Positions 1 through 8,880 of a stretch of 64,000 nucleotides of DNA are shown here, one piece after another. The notes beneath the pieces are model-generated. The model made no database searches. It saw only the letters and a program-made list of their open reading frames with translations, and had not been told where the DNA came from. This stretch comes from Longitalea arenae (lineage in GTDB: Bacteria; Bacteroidota; Bacteroidia; Chitinophagales; Chitinophagaceae), in the NCBI RefSeq assembly GCF_016924755.1, contig NZ_JAFFJX010000014.1, positions 1 to 64,000 of the forward strand, in the 5' to 3' direction. The position numbers and the translations under genes were made by a program. Each line of letters opens with the position of its first letter. Position 1 is the stretch's first letter.

Positions 1-218
1 GCAACAATGGCGCCTTTACGACCTTTGGCTTCTTTATTGGTGACCACGGTGTAGAGTTCATCATTGGACAATGCAGTCTCATCAATACTTAAATGAGTGC
101 CCATATTCTTCTCAAAAAGCATCCATTCTGTGGCATGCTCCCGTTGATCCCAATCTTTATAATCGCTAATGTGATGCTTATATTGTTGCTGAAGTTGCCT
201 GCCGTCCATCTGGTACAT
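1..218 (-). CDS. ISAon1-like transposase, catalytic part (partial, 3' end missing)
   Basis: This is the catalytic half of a DDE transposase of the ISAon1 type, which cuts and joins IS ends. The frame is open from 266 down to the window edge; the first ATG in it is at 218 and a stop codon (269-267) precedes the frame. Near the edge it reads SIDETALSNDELYTVVTNKE followed by AKGRKGAIVA, the typical block of these transposases that carries a catalytic aspartate. It is in a different frame from the upstream N-terminal part and overlaps its end at 238-266. The two may be made separately or joined by slippage at the T7A4 run at 265-275. Only about 72 residues are visible, so activity cannot be judged. 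Confidence 0.7.
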   Translation of the reverse strand, partial: MYQMDGRQLQQQYKHHISDYKDWDQREHATEWMLFEKNMGTHLSIDETALSNDELYTVVTNKEAKGRKGAIV

Positions 219-237
219 TCGGGCCAGTTGATGACAG

Positions 238-606
238 CTAATCGGATGCTCGTCCAAGTGTATCTTTTAAAAAAAGCGCGAACTCTTTGGTGAGTCGTGC
301 TCCTTTCATAACCAGATCCCAGTTACGAGATACAATTTCGCCGGTAGACAGAACTTCCCAACGGCGACGTTTTATGCTTAATTCTACTTTGTTCTCGCGA
401 ATCGGAAAGTCCTGTACACGAACTTCCGGATAAAACCCTTTGGAGTGAAGCGTTTGGCCTGCGTATTCGGCCGGAGGTAGGCTCTTTTCTTCTAAAAATA
501 AAACCAACCCTACTTTATCTTTTACAAAATGAGTTATATCAAAATATTCAAGTGTCCCTGCTGGTAAAAAATAGCCTAACAATTCTTTTTCCTGGTCCCT
601 TTCCAA
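238..606 (-). CDS. ISAon1-family transposase N-terminal region protein
   Basis: A 122-codon frame of the type annotated in Bacteroidota as the ISAon1-family transposase N-terminal region protein. It typically precedes the catalytic frame and is thought to contribute DNA binding. Recognisable parts are the central block with FPIRENKVELSIKRRRWE and the C-terminal KGARLTKEFALFLKD. The most upstream start is TTG at 606, so the real start is uncertain. The end overlaps the catalytic frame in another phase, and the overlap contains a T7A4 homopolymer run on this strand, a plausible slippage site. No regulatory signal is evident upstream. Confidence 0.65.
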   Translation of the reverse strand: MERDQEKELLGYFLPAGTLEYFDITHFVKDKVGLVLFLEEKSLPPAEYAGQTLHSKGFYPEVRVQDFPIRENKVELSIKRRRWEVLSTGEIVSRNWDLVMKGARLTKEFALFLKDTLGRASD

Positions 607-695
607 TGTTTCTTGTCAGTCCTGATCCCTAAATCCCCCAATTTTTCAACCTGATCCCTTACACCCTATAGCTTATAATCATGCTTGGCGCACAT

Positions 696-723
696 AAAAA
701 AGGTCCACCATTGCTGATGAACC
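696..723 (-). terminator. Intrinsic terminator after tRNA-Asp
   Basis: On the minus strand an 8-bp stem (arms 716-723 and 702-709, two G-T pairs, 6-base loop) is followed by six T residues at 701-696. It lies just 3' of the tRNA-Asp gene on the same strand. It has the same loop style as the terminator at 31862-31889. Confidence 0.7.
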
Positions 724-730
724 TCTTTTG

Positions 731-804
731 CGGACCGGACGGGACTCGAACCCGCGACCTCCGCCGTGACAGGGCGGCATTCTAACCAACTGAACTACCG
801 ATCC
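731..804 (-). tRNA. tRNA-Asp, anticodon GTC
   Basis: A complete 74-base cloverleaf on the minus strand. The 7-bp acceptor stem GGATCGG pairs with CCGGTCC and is followed by discriminator G, as usual for tRNA-Asp. The D arm is GTTCAGTTGGTTAGAAT, the anticodon arm CCGCC-CTGTCAC-GGCGG carries GTC (768-770), and the T arm contains GGTTCGAGTCC. The CCA end is not encoded. A terminator follows at 696-723. An IS lies just beyond, as often seen around tRNA genes. Confidence 0.97.
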
Positions 805-1639
805 ATTCGCCTAAGAACTTGTCCTTTAAACGTTTTCCGCTGAGGGTGTGTCGTTTTTGGGATGGCAAAGATAGTGGTTTTCAGATATCTCCAAAAAAAG
901 TTTTCAATTTTTTTTACAAAAATTGCGAAAAAGAGGATGCCTTTTTCAGGGTAAACTGTCCGGCGGAAACTATGGCGGCAATCAGATCTATCCAAGCTGA
1001 ATGGCAGCATGGCAACAGCCTTACTTCCTGGGACCCTGTCCGGCATTTATGGATTGTTTATTTTGCCCCCATACATCCGCTCCTCAAAAAACATTGACCG
1101 TTTGGGCAAGATCTTACTCGAGCATTAAAGCATTTTACGGCAGCCAAACATCGGGTCAAAGAGGTTCCAAATTATCTGCACAGAATCGCTCTTTAAACGC
1201 TACTACAAATAAACGCTGTCAATAGAGACAAAATATTGCATTTATGTACCTCCCTCCCATCGGCTTCATATATAGCAACCGATCATTTTTTGCACCGATA
1301 AATTATGGTTCGCATCCAGCGGTAAGTAGGAAAACTGGTCATGAATGGCTTTTTGATCCTGCATTCACTGACGAAAGTGGGTAATACATAACAGCATCTG
1401 GATAAAAAGAGATGGGATGGGGTTATCACGGATCGATGTTGAAATTGTTTTAAATACTCACAATACCATCGAATCTTCGTAACATACGTCAATTTTATCA
1501 GGCTTATGTTTGCACGAACCCTGGCAGTTATTGACTGCCAAACTACAAGACACCTCGTGGATCCAAGATAAATGCAGTATTATTGCGGCCTGGTAAATAT
1601 GCTGGTCTTCTTTTTACAGAATATAACGGAAAATAACAG
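805..1639. other. 835-base stretch without a convincing gene
   Basis: Between the tRNA and the nucleotidyltransferase gene I find only short frames with unlikely compositions on both strands, and no clear terminator, repeat or RNA gene. Around 1097-1210 one plus-strand phase has scattered residues vaguely like the linker of AraC-type regulators, but it is broken by stops and too weak to call. It may hold decayed sequence. Confidence 0.5.
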
Positions 1640-2521
1640 ATGAAAGCAAGGGACGAAAAGCTGCAACAAATTATCGATTGGGCCAAAAACAACAATGATA
1701 TCCGCGCTGCATTACTAACCAGTTCTCTGGTAAATCCACTGGCGCCTGTGGACGACTTCAGTGACATTGATATAGATTTCGTTTTTGAGAACATCGATCC
1801 GTATCAGTTTAATAACACATGGCTTTCGCATTTTGGCTCCCCGATAGCAATGGTTGAGGAAGATGAAACCTTTTTCGAGGGAAAGCATGCCATGAAAATG
1901 GTGCTTTATAACGACAATGTTAAAGTGGATTTTAAACTCTATAAAAAATCAGCGTTCATAAACGATGTTAAAGAACCTGAATTACCTGAAGATTGGGACG
2001 TAGGTTATACCATTCTGCTCGATAAAGACGGTATTACGAAGGGCATTAAACTGCCAACCTATCAATCGGTTCTGATCAAAAAACCCACTGAGAAAAGATA
2101 TCAGCAGCTGCTAAATGACTTTTGGTGGGATATGACTTATGTTGCGAAATGCCTGGCGAGGGACGAGCTGTTCTACGCCAAGTTTATGTCGGAGAACATG
2201 ATGAGAACCGATTATCTGGTACCCCTCATAGAATGGTATATTGCCAGCGCACATCAATGGAATATAACAACAAACAAACATGGAAGGCTTTTTAAAAAAT
2301 ATGTACCCTTAGATCTATGGAAAAGAATTGAAAGAACATTCTCAGGTAGTAATATGGAAGAAAACTGGAATGCGCTGTTTGTATATGCCGATATAGCTGC
2401 TGAATTAGGTGTTGAACTTGCGCAAAGATTAGACTATACGTACCCTGCAGGATTGGAAAAAAATGTACGCAAATACCTCGAAGCGGTAAAAGCGAAATAC
2501 GATTCACGCATTTCCATGTAA
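1640..2521 (+). CDS. Aminoglycoside 6-adenylyltransferase-like nucleotidyltransferase
   Basis: A 293-residue protein of the ANT(6)/AadE streptomycin-adenylyltransferase family, which transfers AMP from ATP to streptomycin. The length matches the family (about 280-300). The N-terminal nucleotidyltransferase domain has the acidic motif FSDIDIDF at about residues 39-46, giving the two metal-binding aspartates, then WLSHFG and the second strand VKVDFKLY. The C-terminal helical part has WWDMTYVAKCLARDEL and the Met-Met-Arg region typical of the family. The usual GSR of the first motif reads SSL here (about residues 28-31), so real resistance activity is uncertain. The gene stands alone. ATG at 1640 is the first start in a well-matching frame. 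Confidence 0.85.
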   Translation: MKARDEKLQQIIDWAKNNNDIRAALLTSSLVNPLAPVDDFSDIDIDFVFENIDPYQFNNTWLSHFGSPIAMVEEDETFFEGKHAMKMVLYNDNVKVDFKLYKKSAFINDVKEPELPEDWDVGYTILLDKDGITKGIKLPTYQSVLIKKPTEKRYQQLLNDFWWDMTYVAKCLARDELFYAKFMSENMMRTDYLVPLIEWYIASAHQWNITTNKHGRLFKKYVPLDLWKRIERTFSGSNMEENWNALFVYADIAAELGVELAQRLDYTYPAGLEKNVRKYLEAVKAKYDSRISM

Positions 2522-2620
2522 TTCTTAAAACAAAAGGCTATTGGGCAGCCGGCAACTGCTTAGTCTCACCGACTGAATAGCAAAATGATTTTCTGGCTGG
2601 ACAATTATAAGTTCCGGGGC

Positions 2621-3091
2621 TCAGCGTCTGTTGTCTGTGCTCACAAAACGAAGCCTGAAAAAATCCGGAATAAGCGTCTCGTTCGGCTTTAACCAACTTA
2701 GCAGCACAAACTCTTCCAGCTCCTCGATTCGATTACTATCCAACTCAAGATTTATCCTGTCGAGGAAGGCTCTTAACATCGTATAGCCCACGATCGTAGG
2801 GTTGGTGTCGGTTGACAAACCAGCTATGCTTTTTATGTGCACCGTCCAATAATTGTGATCTAAAGAGAATCCGTATTCCAATCCTGCCCTGGCTCCTGCC
2901 TTCCACAAGTCATAGCCTTCTTCAGGCACTTCTTCCAGCTGGCCCTGGCTGGTAAAGCCTTTTCCGCCATAATGTTCTTTGATCTCGTTTCTCCCATCCA
3001 GGTTTGGAATCACATCAATATTCACAACGGCTACATAGCCAATTCCATTTTTTAACTTCGTCCACCTATAGGATCTTGCTTCACGTGTCAT
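2621..3091 (-). CDS. Conserved-looking hypothetical protein, 156 aa
   Basis: I do not recognise this protein. It is soluble, with no signal peptide or membrane segment when started at ATG 3091. The frame is open to 3175, but the extra N-terminus would be a hydrophobic run unlike the rest. The middle has a Gly-rich acidic segment, HYGGKGFTSQGQLEEVPEEG, and the C-terminal half reads like a regular alpha/beta fold with DTNPTIVGYTMLRAFLDRI. Codon use looks native. It is convergent with the adenylyltransferase gene and divergent from the membrane protein gene at 3319, and no functional partner is evident. Confidence 0.6.
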   Translation of the reverse strand: MTREARSYRWTKLKNGIGYVAVVNIDVIPNLDGRNEIKEHYGGKGFTSQGQLEEVPEEGYDLWKAGARAGLEYGFSLDHNYWTVHIKSIAGLSTDTNPTIVGYTMLRAFLDRINLELDSNRIEELEEFVLLSWLKPNETLIPDFFRLRFVSTDNRR

Positions 3092-3278
3092 ATAAACGAG
3101 GTTTTGTCCAATTAAAAGAGCGATTCCGAAGTTAAGGCCAATTATGGAATTTAAGAGCGACGCAGGTGCTGACAAAAAAACGCAATCAAAAGCCTGCTAA
3201 ACAGCCTGCAAATGACAATTTTACATTTTAATTAATGTTTATTTGCGGCTTAAACCCCGGCAATACACATTTATCGGC

Positions 3279-3286
3279 TAAATTTG
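3279..3286 (+). promoter_or_regulatory. Candidate Bacteroidota -7 element (TAAATTTG)
   Basis: TAAATTTG matches the TAnnTTTG -7 consensus of the main Bacteroidota sigma factor. It lies 33 bases before the ATG at 3319 and supports that start over the one at 3235. No well-spaced -33 element is visible, so this is tentative. Confidence 0.3.
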
Positions 3287-3318
3287 CGCACCTTGAAAAA
3301 ATCAGGCCTTATAAAGAT

Positions 3319-3744
3319 ATGTTTTTGAAAACGCTGACCGTAGCCGGCCTCGCCACTTTTGAGATCTATGCTGCTATCCCTGCCGGGTTTGCCTTCGGTT
3401 TATCGCCCTGGACCATTTTTTTCGCCAGTGTTACGGGTGGTTTAATTGGCACTTTTGTCGCCGCTTTCCTGGGCGATAAGATCAGGGCTTTCTTTCATAA
3501 AAAGAAACCTGCCAAAGATGCTGCTGAAAAAAAGCATCCCATGATGCTCCGGCTCTGGAATAAGTATGGCATTATCGGCCTGGGATTTTTAGGCACCATG
3601 TCCGTCGGCGCACCCATCAGCCTGGCTGTTGGCATCGGACTAAACGCCAATATCAAAAAACTGGTCACCTGGTGCTGCATCGGGGTTATCACGCGTTGTA
3701 TCGTATTCACCCTGATCGGCTGGTATGGACTAAAATTGATTTAA
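3319..3744 (+). CDS. Small DedA/small-multidrug-export-like membrane protein
   Basis: A 141-residue integral membrane protein with about four hydrophobic segments, separated by a basic cytosolic loop (FHKKKPAKDAAEKKH) near residues 57-72. It resembles the small DedA-related 'small multi-drug export' family: an N-terminal half with EIYAAIPAGFAFGLSP, then KYGIIGLGFLGTMSVGAPIS in the second half. Substrate and role are unknown. The frame is open from ATG 3235, but ATG 3319 directly precedes the first membrane segment and follows a TAnnTTTG element, so I chose it. Its end is 5 bases from the end of the convergent outer-membrane barrel gene. Confidence 0.65.
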   Translation: MFLKTLTVAGLATFEIYAAIPAGFAFGLSPWTIFFASVTGGLIGTFVAAFLGDKIRAFFHKKKPAKDAAEKKHPMMLRLWNKYGIIGLGFLGTMSVGAPISLAVGIGLNANIKKLVTWCCIGVITRCIVFTLIGWYGLKLI

Positions 3745-3749
3745 TCAAA

Positions 3750-5993
3750 CTACAACCGCTCCTGCTCCTCGATACTACTGGCTTTCCGGGAAGATAATTT
3801 GCCGCCAATATGATAACGTACCGATAAACTGATGCGGTGCGCTTCGGGCCGGTCATTGTACCAATAATCAGTCGCGTTTGAGAGCGACGCGGCGCGCAAC
3901 CGGTAGGTTCGCAGGAAATCTGTAAACGTACACTGCACCACCAGATTATCTTTTAAAAATGATTTGCGCAACCCGGCATCCATATAGAACAATTCGTCTT
4001 TCAGATATACACCTAACAATTCACGGGAATAAATAAATGTGGCCAGCTCGAACCGCAAGCCGCCGGGTAATTTCAACTGCTGCTGCACCTGCGCATTCGC
4101 CGCCCAACGGGAAGCAGTAAGATCTTCAGTTGTTTGCGCAATGGGATAGCTTGCATAATTTAATCCGCCGGAGAACTGCATACTCCAGGGACCTGCATGA
4201 AAGGGAGCCGACAATAATACATCGAAGCGCTGCATATTGCGGAAATTCGCGGTCTGACTCTTAACGGCATTGGCCGCTTCGTCAATGCTCAATCTTTTGG
4301 TCATGTAATTATCCCTTAATCCATAGGTAGCCGTTAGTATGTATTTCTGCTGAAAGGTGAAAGCAGCCGATAATAACCAGGCCATCTCAGGTACAAGCCC
4401 GGGATTCCCGGAATAATAAAAATACTGATCCGTATACCAGCGCACCGGATTGAGATCTGAATAAGTAGGCCTGTTGATGCGCCGGCTGACCGACAGGTTA
4501 ACCTTATGCTCTTTCATCTGATGGTCAAGCGAAAGGCTGGGGAATATACGCGTATAGTTCCACCGGTTGCTGAAACCGCCTTTCACCGTATAGCCTTTTG
4601 CATCGGTATGCTCTATTCGCAATCCGGCCTGTACAGTAGTGCGTTTGAATGTCCTGCTGGCAGAGAGATAAGCCGCGGAGATCCGTTCATCGTACAGGAA
4701 GTGGTTCGACATACTTGCTGCTTCTTTATATACGTTATCAACCAGCGAATCGAAGCGATAGTTATTGTCATTCGATACCCAGGCATATTTCAGTCCGGCC
4801 TTCCACACCATGCTTTGATGCGGCCATTCCAGGTCGGTTTTGGCCGAACGGATCGTGATATAACCGGGCTGATGCGAGCGCAGCGCATTGACGGCGGTCT
4901 GCGCGCCGGTAGCGCCATCGGTGGTAATACTGGTCATCAGGGCGTCTGATAAATTACGGTAGCTGATATAATGCGTTTCCGTAGTGAGTTTTTTTGCGCT
5001 GCTATCTATTTGCCATGTCCAGGCCAGGTTAGCAGCATTGTAATGATAAGGCTCCACGATATTGTTGGTGGTGCTCACCGCGGAGTGAAGCCGGTCTGCC
5101 CCCGTATAACGGTTCACAAGTGCTTCTTTCGGTGCGGTAAAATCATCGAAATAGCCATGATAATGCGCACTGAGCTGGTGCCGCTCTGCCAAATGCCAGT
5201 CTGCCCCCAAACGCCAGGTGTAAAAATTGATATGGTAGTTACTGATGCTACTTCTTTGCAGCCGGTAGCTTGTATCATCCTCCACCACCGTGTTGCCGCT
5301 GCTGGCTTTTACTTTCCGGTTCGGCGTATTATAATCAAAGGAACCGTAGATACTCAATGAGCGGGTATTGATGCTGGCGCTGAGATTCTCATTATACATC
5401 CAGGTGCTGCCGCGGGTTAGCGTCGAGCGCAGATCGATGCCAAAGCCGCGAATGGTACGCCGGCGGGTAACAATATTGATAAAGCCTGCATTGCCTGCAG
5501 CATCGAACTCGGCGGTAGGTGCGGTGACCAGCTCTATCTTTGCCACATTATCACTGCTGAGGCCTTTTAAAAAATCAGACAGCTGCTTACCCGTGAGATA
5601 ATTCATCTTGCCGTCTATCAATACATTCACCCCTTCTGTTCCGCGCAAACTGATATTCTCGTCCTGGCTAATGCTGATGCCGGGCATTGTTTTCAAAAGG
5701 TCGAACACAGAAGAACCCGTAGCAAGCGTACTGTTGCTTACATTCATAGTAACGCGGCCATTCTCCACCTGCAGGTTATTCCTGGAAGCGGTCACGGTAA
5801 CCTGCCGTAAGGAATCGGTGCGCGGAAATACCAGGGTATCGACTGCAGCCTGCGCTTTTTTATGGAGGGCAGTATCAGCAGGCCGCTGTTGCGCCAATAC
5901 CGCCACCGGTAAGGCTGTCGTTAACAGGGTAATCAGAATAAACAGGATGATGGATCGTGATGCCTTTGATTCGTACATATATTTATAAAGCAT
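3750..5993 (-). CDS. Outer-membrane beta-barrel protein, TonB-receptor type (last gene of operon)
   Basis: A 747-residue outer-membrane protein with a signal peptide (hydrophobic to about residue 35, ending ALPVAVLAQ). A plug-like domain spans about residues 60-180 (SVFDLLKTMPGISISQDENI, VNVLIDGKMNYLTGKQLSDF, AGNAGFINIVT) and a long barrel follows. It resembles the Bacteroidota 'outer membrane beta-barrel family protein' group (OMP_b-brl_3) and lacks an N-terminal carboxypeptidase-like domain. It is the last gene of a run starting at 13796, 30 bases after the second permease. By context it probably moves the same ligand as the TonB receptor at 10076, or serves as a second receptor. The ligand cannot be read from sequence. 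Confidence 0.8.
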   Translation of the reverse strand: MLYKYMYESKASRSIILFILITLLTTALPVAVLAQQRPADTALHKKAQAAVDTLVFPRTDSLRQVTVTASRNNLQVENGRVTMNVSNSTLATGSSVFDLLKTMPGISISQDENISLRGTEGVNVLIDGKMNYLTGKQLSDFLKGLSSDNVAKIELVTAPTAEFDAAGNAGFINIVTRRRTIRGFGIDLRSTLTRGSTWMYNENLSASINTRSLSIYGSFDYNTPNRKVKASSGNTVVEDDTSYRLQRSSISNYHINFYTWRLGADWHLAERHQLSAHYHGYFDDFTAPKEALVNRYTGADRLHSAVSTTNNIVEPYHYNAANLAWTWQIDSSAKKLTTETHYISYRNLSDALMTSITTDGATGAQTAVNALRSHQPGYITIRSAKTDLEWPHQSMVWKAGLKYAWVSNDNNYRFDSLVDNVYKEAASMSNHFLYDERISAAYLSASRTFKRTTVQAGLRIEHTDAKGYTVKGGFSNRWNYTRIFPSLSLDHQMKEHKVNLSVSRRINRPTYSDLNPVRWYTDQYFYYSGNPGLVPEMAWLLSAAFTFQQKYILTATYGLRDNYMTKRLSIDEAANAVKSQTANFRNMQRFDVLLSAPFHAGPWSMQFSGGLNYASYPIAQTTEDLTASRWAANAQVQQQLKLPGGLRFELATFIYSRELLGVYLKDELFYMDAGLRKSFLKDNLVVQCTFTDFLRTYRLRAASLSNATDYWYNDRPEAHRISLSVRYHIGGKLSSRKASSIEEQERL

Positions 5994-6023
5994 TTTTAAA
6001 GGGGTAAGCGTGTATATTCCGGC

Positions 6024-7448
6024 TCAGGCAATGGTACGCAAGCGATTCCTGCCTATAAAAGCAGAGAAAACAGTGAGCAGCCAAAGCCATCCCAGTCCGC
6101 GCAACAATTTGCCGGTATTTACTGTGGGCGGCGCTGGTTCAAACACCGGCAGCTGCCTGAAATCGGCTTTCGTCATAAAGCGGCCGGCAAATAAGGGTTC
6201 AAAACAAAAATGAGATAGGCGGCGATGAAAAGCGGCTATGGATGCGCGGAAGGCAAAGGCATTCTCCAATCCGCTACTAGCCAGGGTATTCATTAGCTCC
6301 TGGGCATTCACCGCCGGATTGATCCCATGAAAGGCCGCCATTTGCGTATGCCGGCGCCTGATGCGTTGAAAGTAGGCGTCCACCGAGGGTTTTGCCTCGG
6401 CATCCGCCAATGTTACATATGCCGAATAGGCCTGAAACTCCAGGAAAGGGTTCGTGGCGGCCGTGTCGCGATGCCTGTATTGCGGATAGATCCGGTAAAA
6501 GCGTTCCAGTACTTCCTCTTTCTCCTGCTTCGATTCACCGAGGCCCTGCTGCCGGCGAATGTAGTCGGTCAATTTGGTAGGGTCTGCCTGGCTTTCATCG
6601 CTAAAGGCCAGGTTCAGCAAGGCCGGGATCACTACCAGGAACAGCAGCCAGGCGCCCAGGCTTGCCAATGCATTGATGGCGCTGCTCTGCTGAAATGAAT
6701 TGATGAGCAGCAATAAGGCAAACCAACACAATGCATAAGATCCGCTGATCAATAACCACCACAAGAAGTAACCGGCGTCTACGAGCGAAATATCCGCCCA
6801 GATAAAAGCGATGCAGGAGATCAGGCATAAAAGCGCCATGATGATGCCCAGCCAAAACAGCAGTTTGCATATAATGATGCGGTGCAAGGGCACTGGTTGG
6901 ATCCGCAGCAAAGGCAGGGTGCCCCGCTCCTGCTCATCGGATAAGAGGTTGTAAGTACAAGCAATGATGAGTAAGGGCAACAGGTAAATGATCACAAAGG
7001 AAAGATCGAAGTTACCTGCCAGCAGCTTACGCGGATTGGCGATCTCCGACCTGAAAAGCTGCAGGTATAAATTCTGCGCATTGAGCGGCAGGTAATATAC
7101 ATTTACATCGCGCTGGCCAATAGACAAAATCGCCAATGGCGCCGGCTCATCGATGGCATAACAGGTCAAAAAGAAACGCACCTTTGACGGGAAAGCCGCT
7201 TTTTCCCAGGCCGCGCGCCCTGCGGCCGTAGTCGTATCGGCATGCAGCCCCTTTATCAATTGCGCTTGCTCCTGTGCATTTTGCTGCCTAATGTATTGTA
7301 TGGTCTTTTCCTGCCGGTTTATTACAGCATTGCCATAATGAACCGCATAGAGGGCCGCGACTGCAAACAGCACAATGATACTTACCTGCAGGTAGTTCCT
7401 GGTAAAAAGTTTCCATTCGCGCCCACCTATCAGCAACAGCGTTTTCAT
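6024..7448 (-). CDS. ABC-2 type permease, DUF3526-like (second of pair)
   Basis: A 474-residue inner-membrane protein with the architecture of DUF3526 ABC-type permeases: one N-terminal membrane segment (about residues 20-38), a large periplasmic loop, five hydrophobic segments between about 155 and 290, a second periplasmic region and a final segment. The cytosolic motif DEQERGTLPLLRIQP near residue 170 matches the ABC-2 permease signature. Its ATG overlaps the stop of the preceding permease (ATGA, 7445-7448), so the two are translationally coupled and probably form a heterodimer. No ATP-binding subunit is encoded in this window, which is unusual for such a pair. Confidence 0.8.
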   Translation of the reverse strand: MKTLLLIGGREWKLFTRNYLQVSIIVLFAVAALYAVHYGNAVINRQEKTIQYIRQQNAQEQAQLIKGLHADTTTAAGRAAWEKAAFPSKVRFFLTCYAIDEPAPLAILSIGQRDVNVYYLPLNAQNLYLQLFRSEIANPRKLLAGNFDLSFVIIYLLPLLIIACTYNLLSDEQERGTLPLLRIQPVPLHRIIICKLLFWLGIIMALLCLISCIAFIWADISLVDAGYFLWWLLISGSYALCWFALLLLINSFQQSSAINALASLGAWLLFLVVIPALLNLAFSDESQADPTKLTDYIRRQQGLGESKQEKEEVLERFYRIYPQYRHRDTAATNPFLEFQAYSAYVTLADAEAKPSVDAYFQRIRRRHTQMAAFHGINPAVNAQELMNTLASSGLENAFAFRASIAAFHRRLSHFCFEPLFAGRFMTKADFRQLPVFEPAPPTVNTGKLLRGLGWLWLLTVFSAFIGRNRLRTIA

Positions 7449-8878
7449 AGGCGATTGATAATGGGTATTCTTTTGAGAATGACATAAAATAGTACGCAGG
7501 ACAGTACCAGCAGCGCTGCCAGTGAAATCAATTCCATCCGGTACAAGGCCAGCACCTGCCGTAAAGGCAATTGGTGGTACTGAAAGTCGGGCACCGAAGC
7601 ATACAGCGAGCGGGAGGCTTTATAAGTCCAGTCGCCCTGCCGCGAATGATACATCATGTCTTCATTCATCTTTTGCACAAAATGCCGCCGGTAATTTTCA
7701 GTTTTCTGCTGAAAGTCGATATGCGTATACAGATCCGTAGCTGCAAGTGCCATGGAAAGACCCTGTACGGCGAGATAAGGATCAACGACCCCAGCCAGGC
7801 GGCAGAAGCGGTCCTGCTGCAACAAGGTATTTTGCAGCTGGTGAAAGTGTTTATCGTAGACCATACTGCTGTACGCTTCGCCCGCCTGCATAATATATCC
7901 TTCAATATTAAATGGCAGCTCGGCCACCGTTTTAACCTGGTATTGTTGCAGGAGTTTGGCCTGCAGTTGCTGTGCACGCTCGTCCTGGGTATTGTGCCCG
8001 TCGATGCCCTGCCTGATATCGCGCTGAATGGCTTCGCGAAAATTATATTGGGCCGGCAGCGGGTAGCGGTCGCTGCTCATATTGGCAACTGCTTTTGGAA
8101 TGATAATACAAGTGAGTATCCACCCTGTAAGCAAAAGCAGCAAGGCATGGCCGCTGCTCTTTGCAATGGCAGAGACAAAGACCGTAAGCAGGGTGAACAA
8201 TAAAAAATAGCCGGCATAAACGGCCAGCAGCATCAGAACGCGCAAGCCCTGGCCGCTGCTGCCTTGCGCCATGGTGGCAAAGAACACACCGGTTAAACCC
8301 AGGGCTGGCAATAACAAAAGCAAAATCGCGCCATACTGACCCATTACTTTACCGGCGGCTATAGCGGGCAGTGAGATCCCGCTGCTGAACAGCAGTTTGA
8401 GCGTACCCTGCTCCCTTTCCCGGGTAACAGTAGAAAAGCCCATAAAGATGATGAGCAGCGGCACTAATAATTGCAGGACCAGCGCTACTGATAATTGACC
8501 AAAGCGGATGCCGGCGCCATGACCCTCTGCCGGTTTGAACAGGAAATCATTTTGCCGGTGAGGTTCCAGGTAGGCATAAGCGCCCGCATAATTGTCGAGG
8601 CCATCATCGAACATACTGAACCAGGTCTTTGGCTTGTAAGCGAAGGTGCCGAAATGGGCCGCTATATGCGGGTGTTTGGGATCCTGGTGCAGCCATTGCT
8701 CCCGCTTTTCCCGCTTTGCCTCGTCGCGGATCTGTTTTGCCGTTTGGTAATTGCGGTAAGCGCCTCCCGCCGCCACCAGTAAGAGCAGCAAGATGATAGC
8801 TGCCGTAAGCAGGATCAGCTTGCTGCGGTACACGGTGGTCAGTTCTTTCATGGCTAACTGTAAAAGCTGCTTGCGCAT
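7445..8878 (-). CDS. ABC-2 type permease, DUF3526-like (first of pair)
   Basis: A 477-residue inner-membrane permease. It has one N-terminal membrane segment (about residues 20-42), a periplasmic loop, then a cluster of hydrophobic segments from about 135 to 270 containing the cytosolic signature TREREQGTLKLLFSSGI, and a last segment near the C-terminus. It is related in layout to the next gene and overlaps it by four bases. It starts 2 bases after the end of the lipoprotein gene. The pair would form an ABC exporter or lipoprotein/peptide transporter core with an ATPase from elsewhere. Likely cargo, by context only, is the small His/Cys peptide or its ligand complex. Confidence 0.8.
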   Translation of the reverse strand: MRKQLLQLAMKELTTVYRSKLILLTAAIILLLLLVAAGGAYRNYQTAKQIRDEAKREKREQWLHQDPKHPHIAAHFGTFAYKPKTWFSMFDDGLDNYAGAYAYLEPHRQNDFLFKPAEGHGAGIRFGQLSVALVLQLLVPLLIIFMGFSTVTREREQGTLKLLFSSGISLPAIAAGKVMGQYGAILLLLLPALGLTGVFFATMAQGSSGQGLRVLMLLAVYAGYFLLFTLLTVFVSAIAKSSGHALLLLLTGWILTCIIIPKAVANMSSDRYPLPAQYNFREAIQRDIRQGIDGHNTQDERAQQLQAKLLQQYQVKTVAELPFNIEGYIMQAGEAYSSMVYDKHFHQLQNTLLQQDRFCRLAGVVDPYLAVQGLSMALAATDLYTHIDFQQKTENYRRHFVQKMNEDMMYHSRQGDWTYKASRSLYASVPDFQYHQLPLRQVLALYRMELISLAALLVLSCVLFYVILKRIPIINRL

Positions 8879-8880
8879 GT

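Larger units (their letters stand above)
1..606 (-). mobile_element. Partial ISAon1-like insertion sequence, cut by window edge
   Basis: Two partly overlapping minus-strand reading frames encode the N-terminal helper part and the DDE catalytic part of a Bacteroidota ISAon1-type transposase. The element runs off the left edge, so only its right-hand, promoter-proximal end is present. I could not define the terminal inverted repeat because its partner lies outside the window; the true end is probably between 606 and about 690. The element lies next to a tRNA-Asp gene. Confidence 0.7.

Noticed and set aside
819-1225. Short plus-strand frames after the tRNA
   Set aside because: No family motif, poor start context and mutual overlap; probably chance frames in non-coding or decayed sequence.
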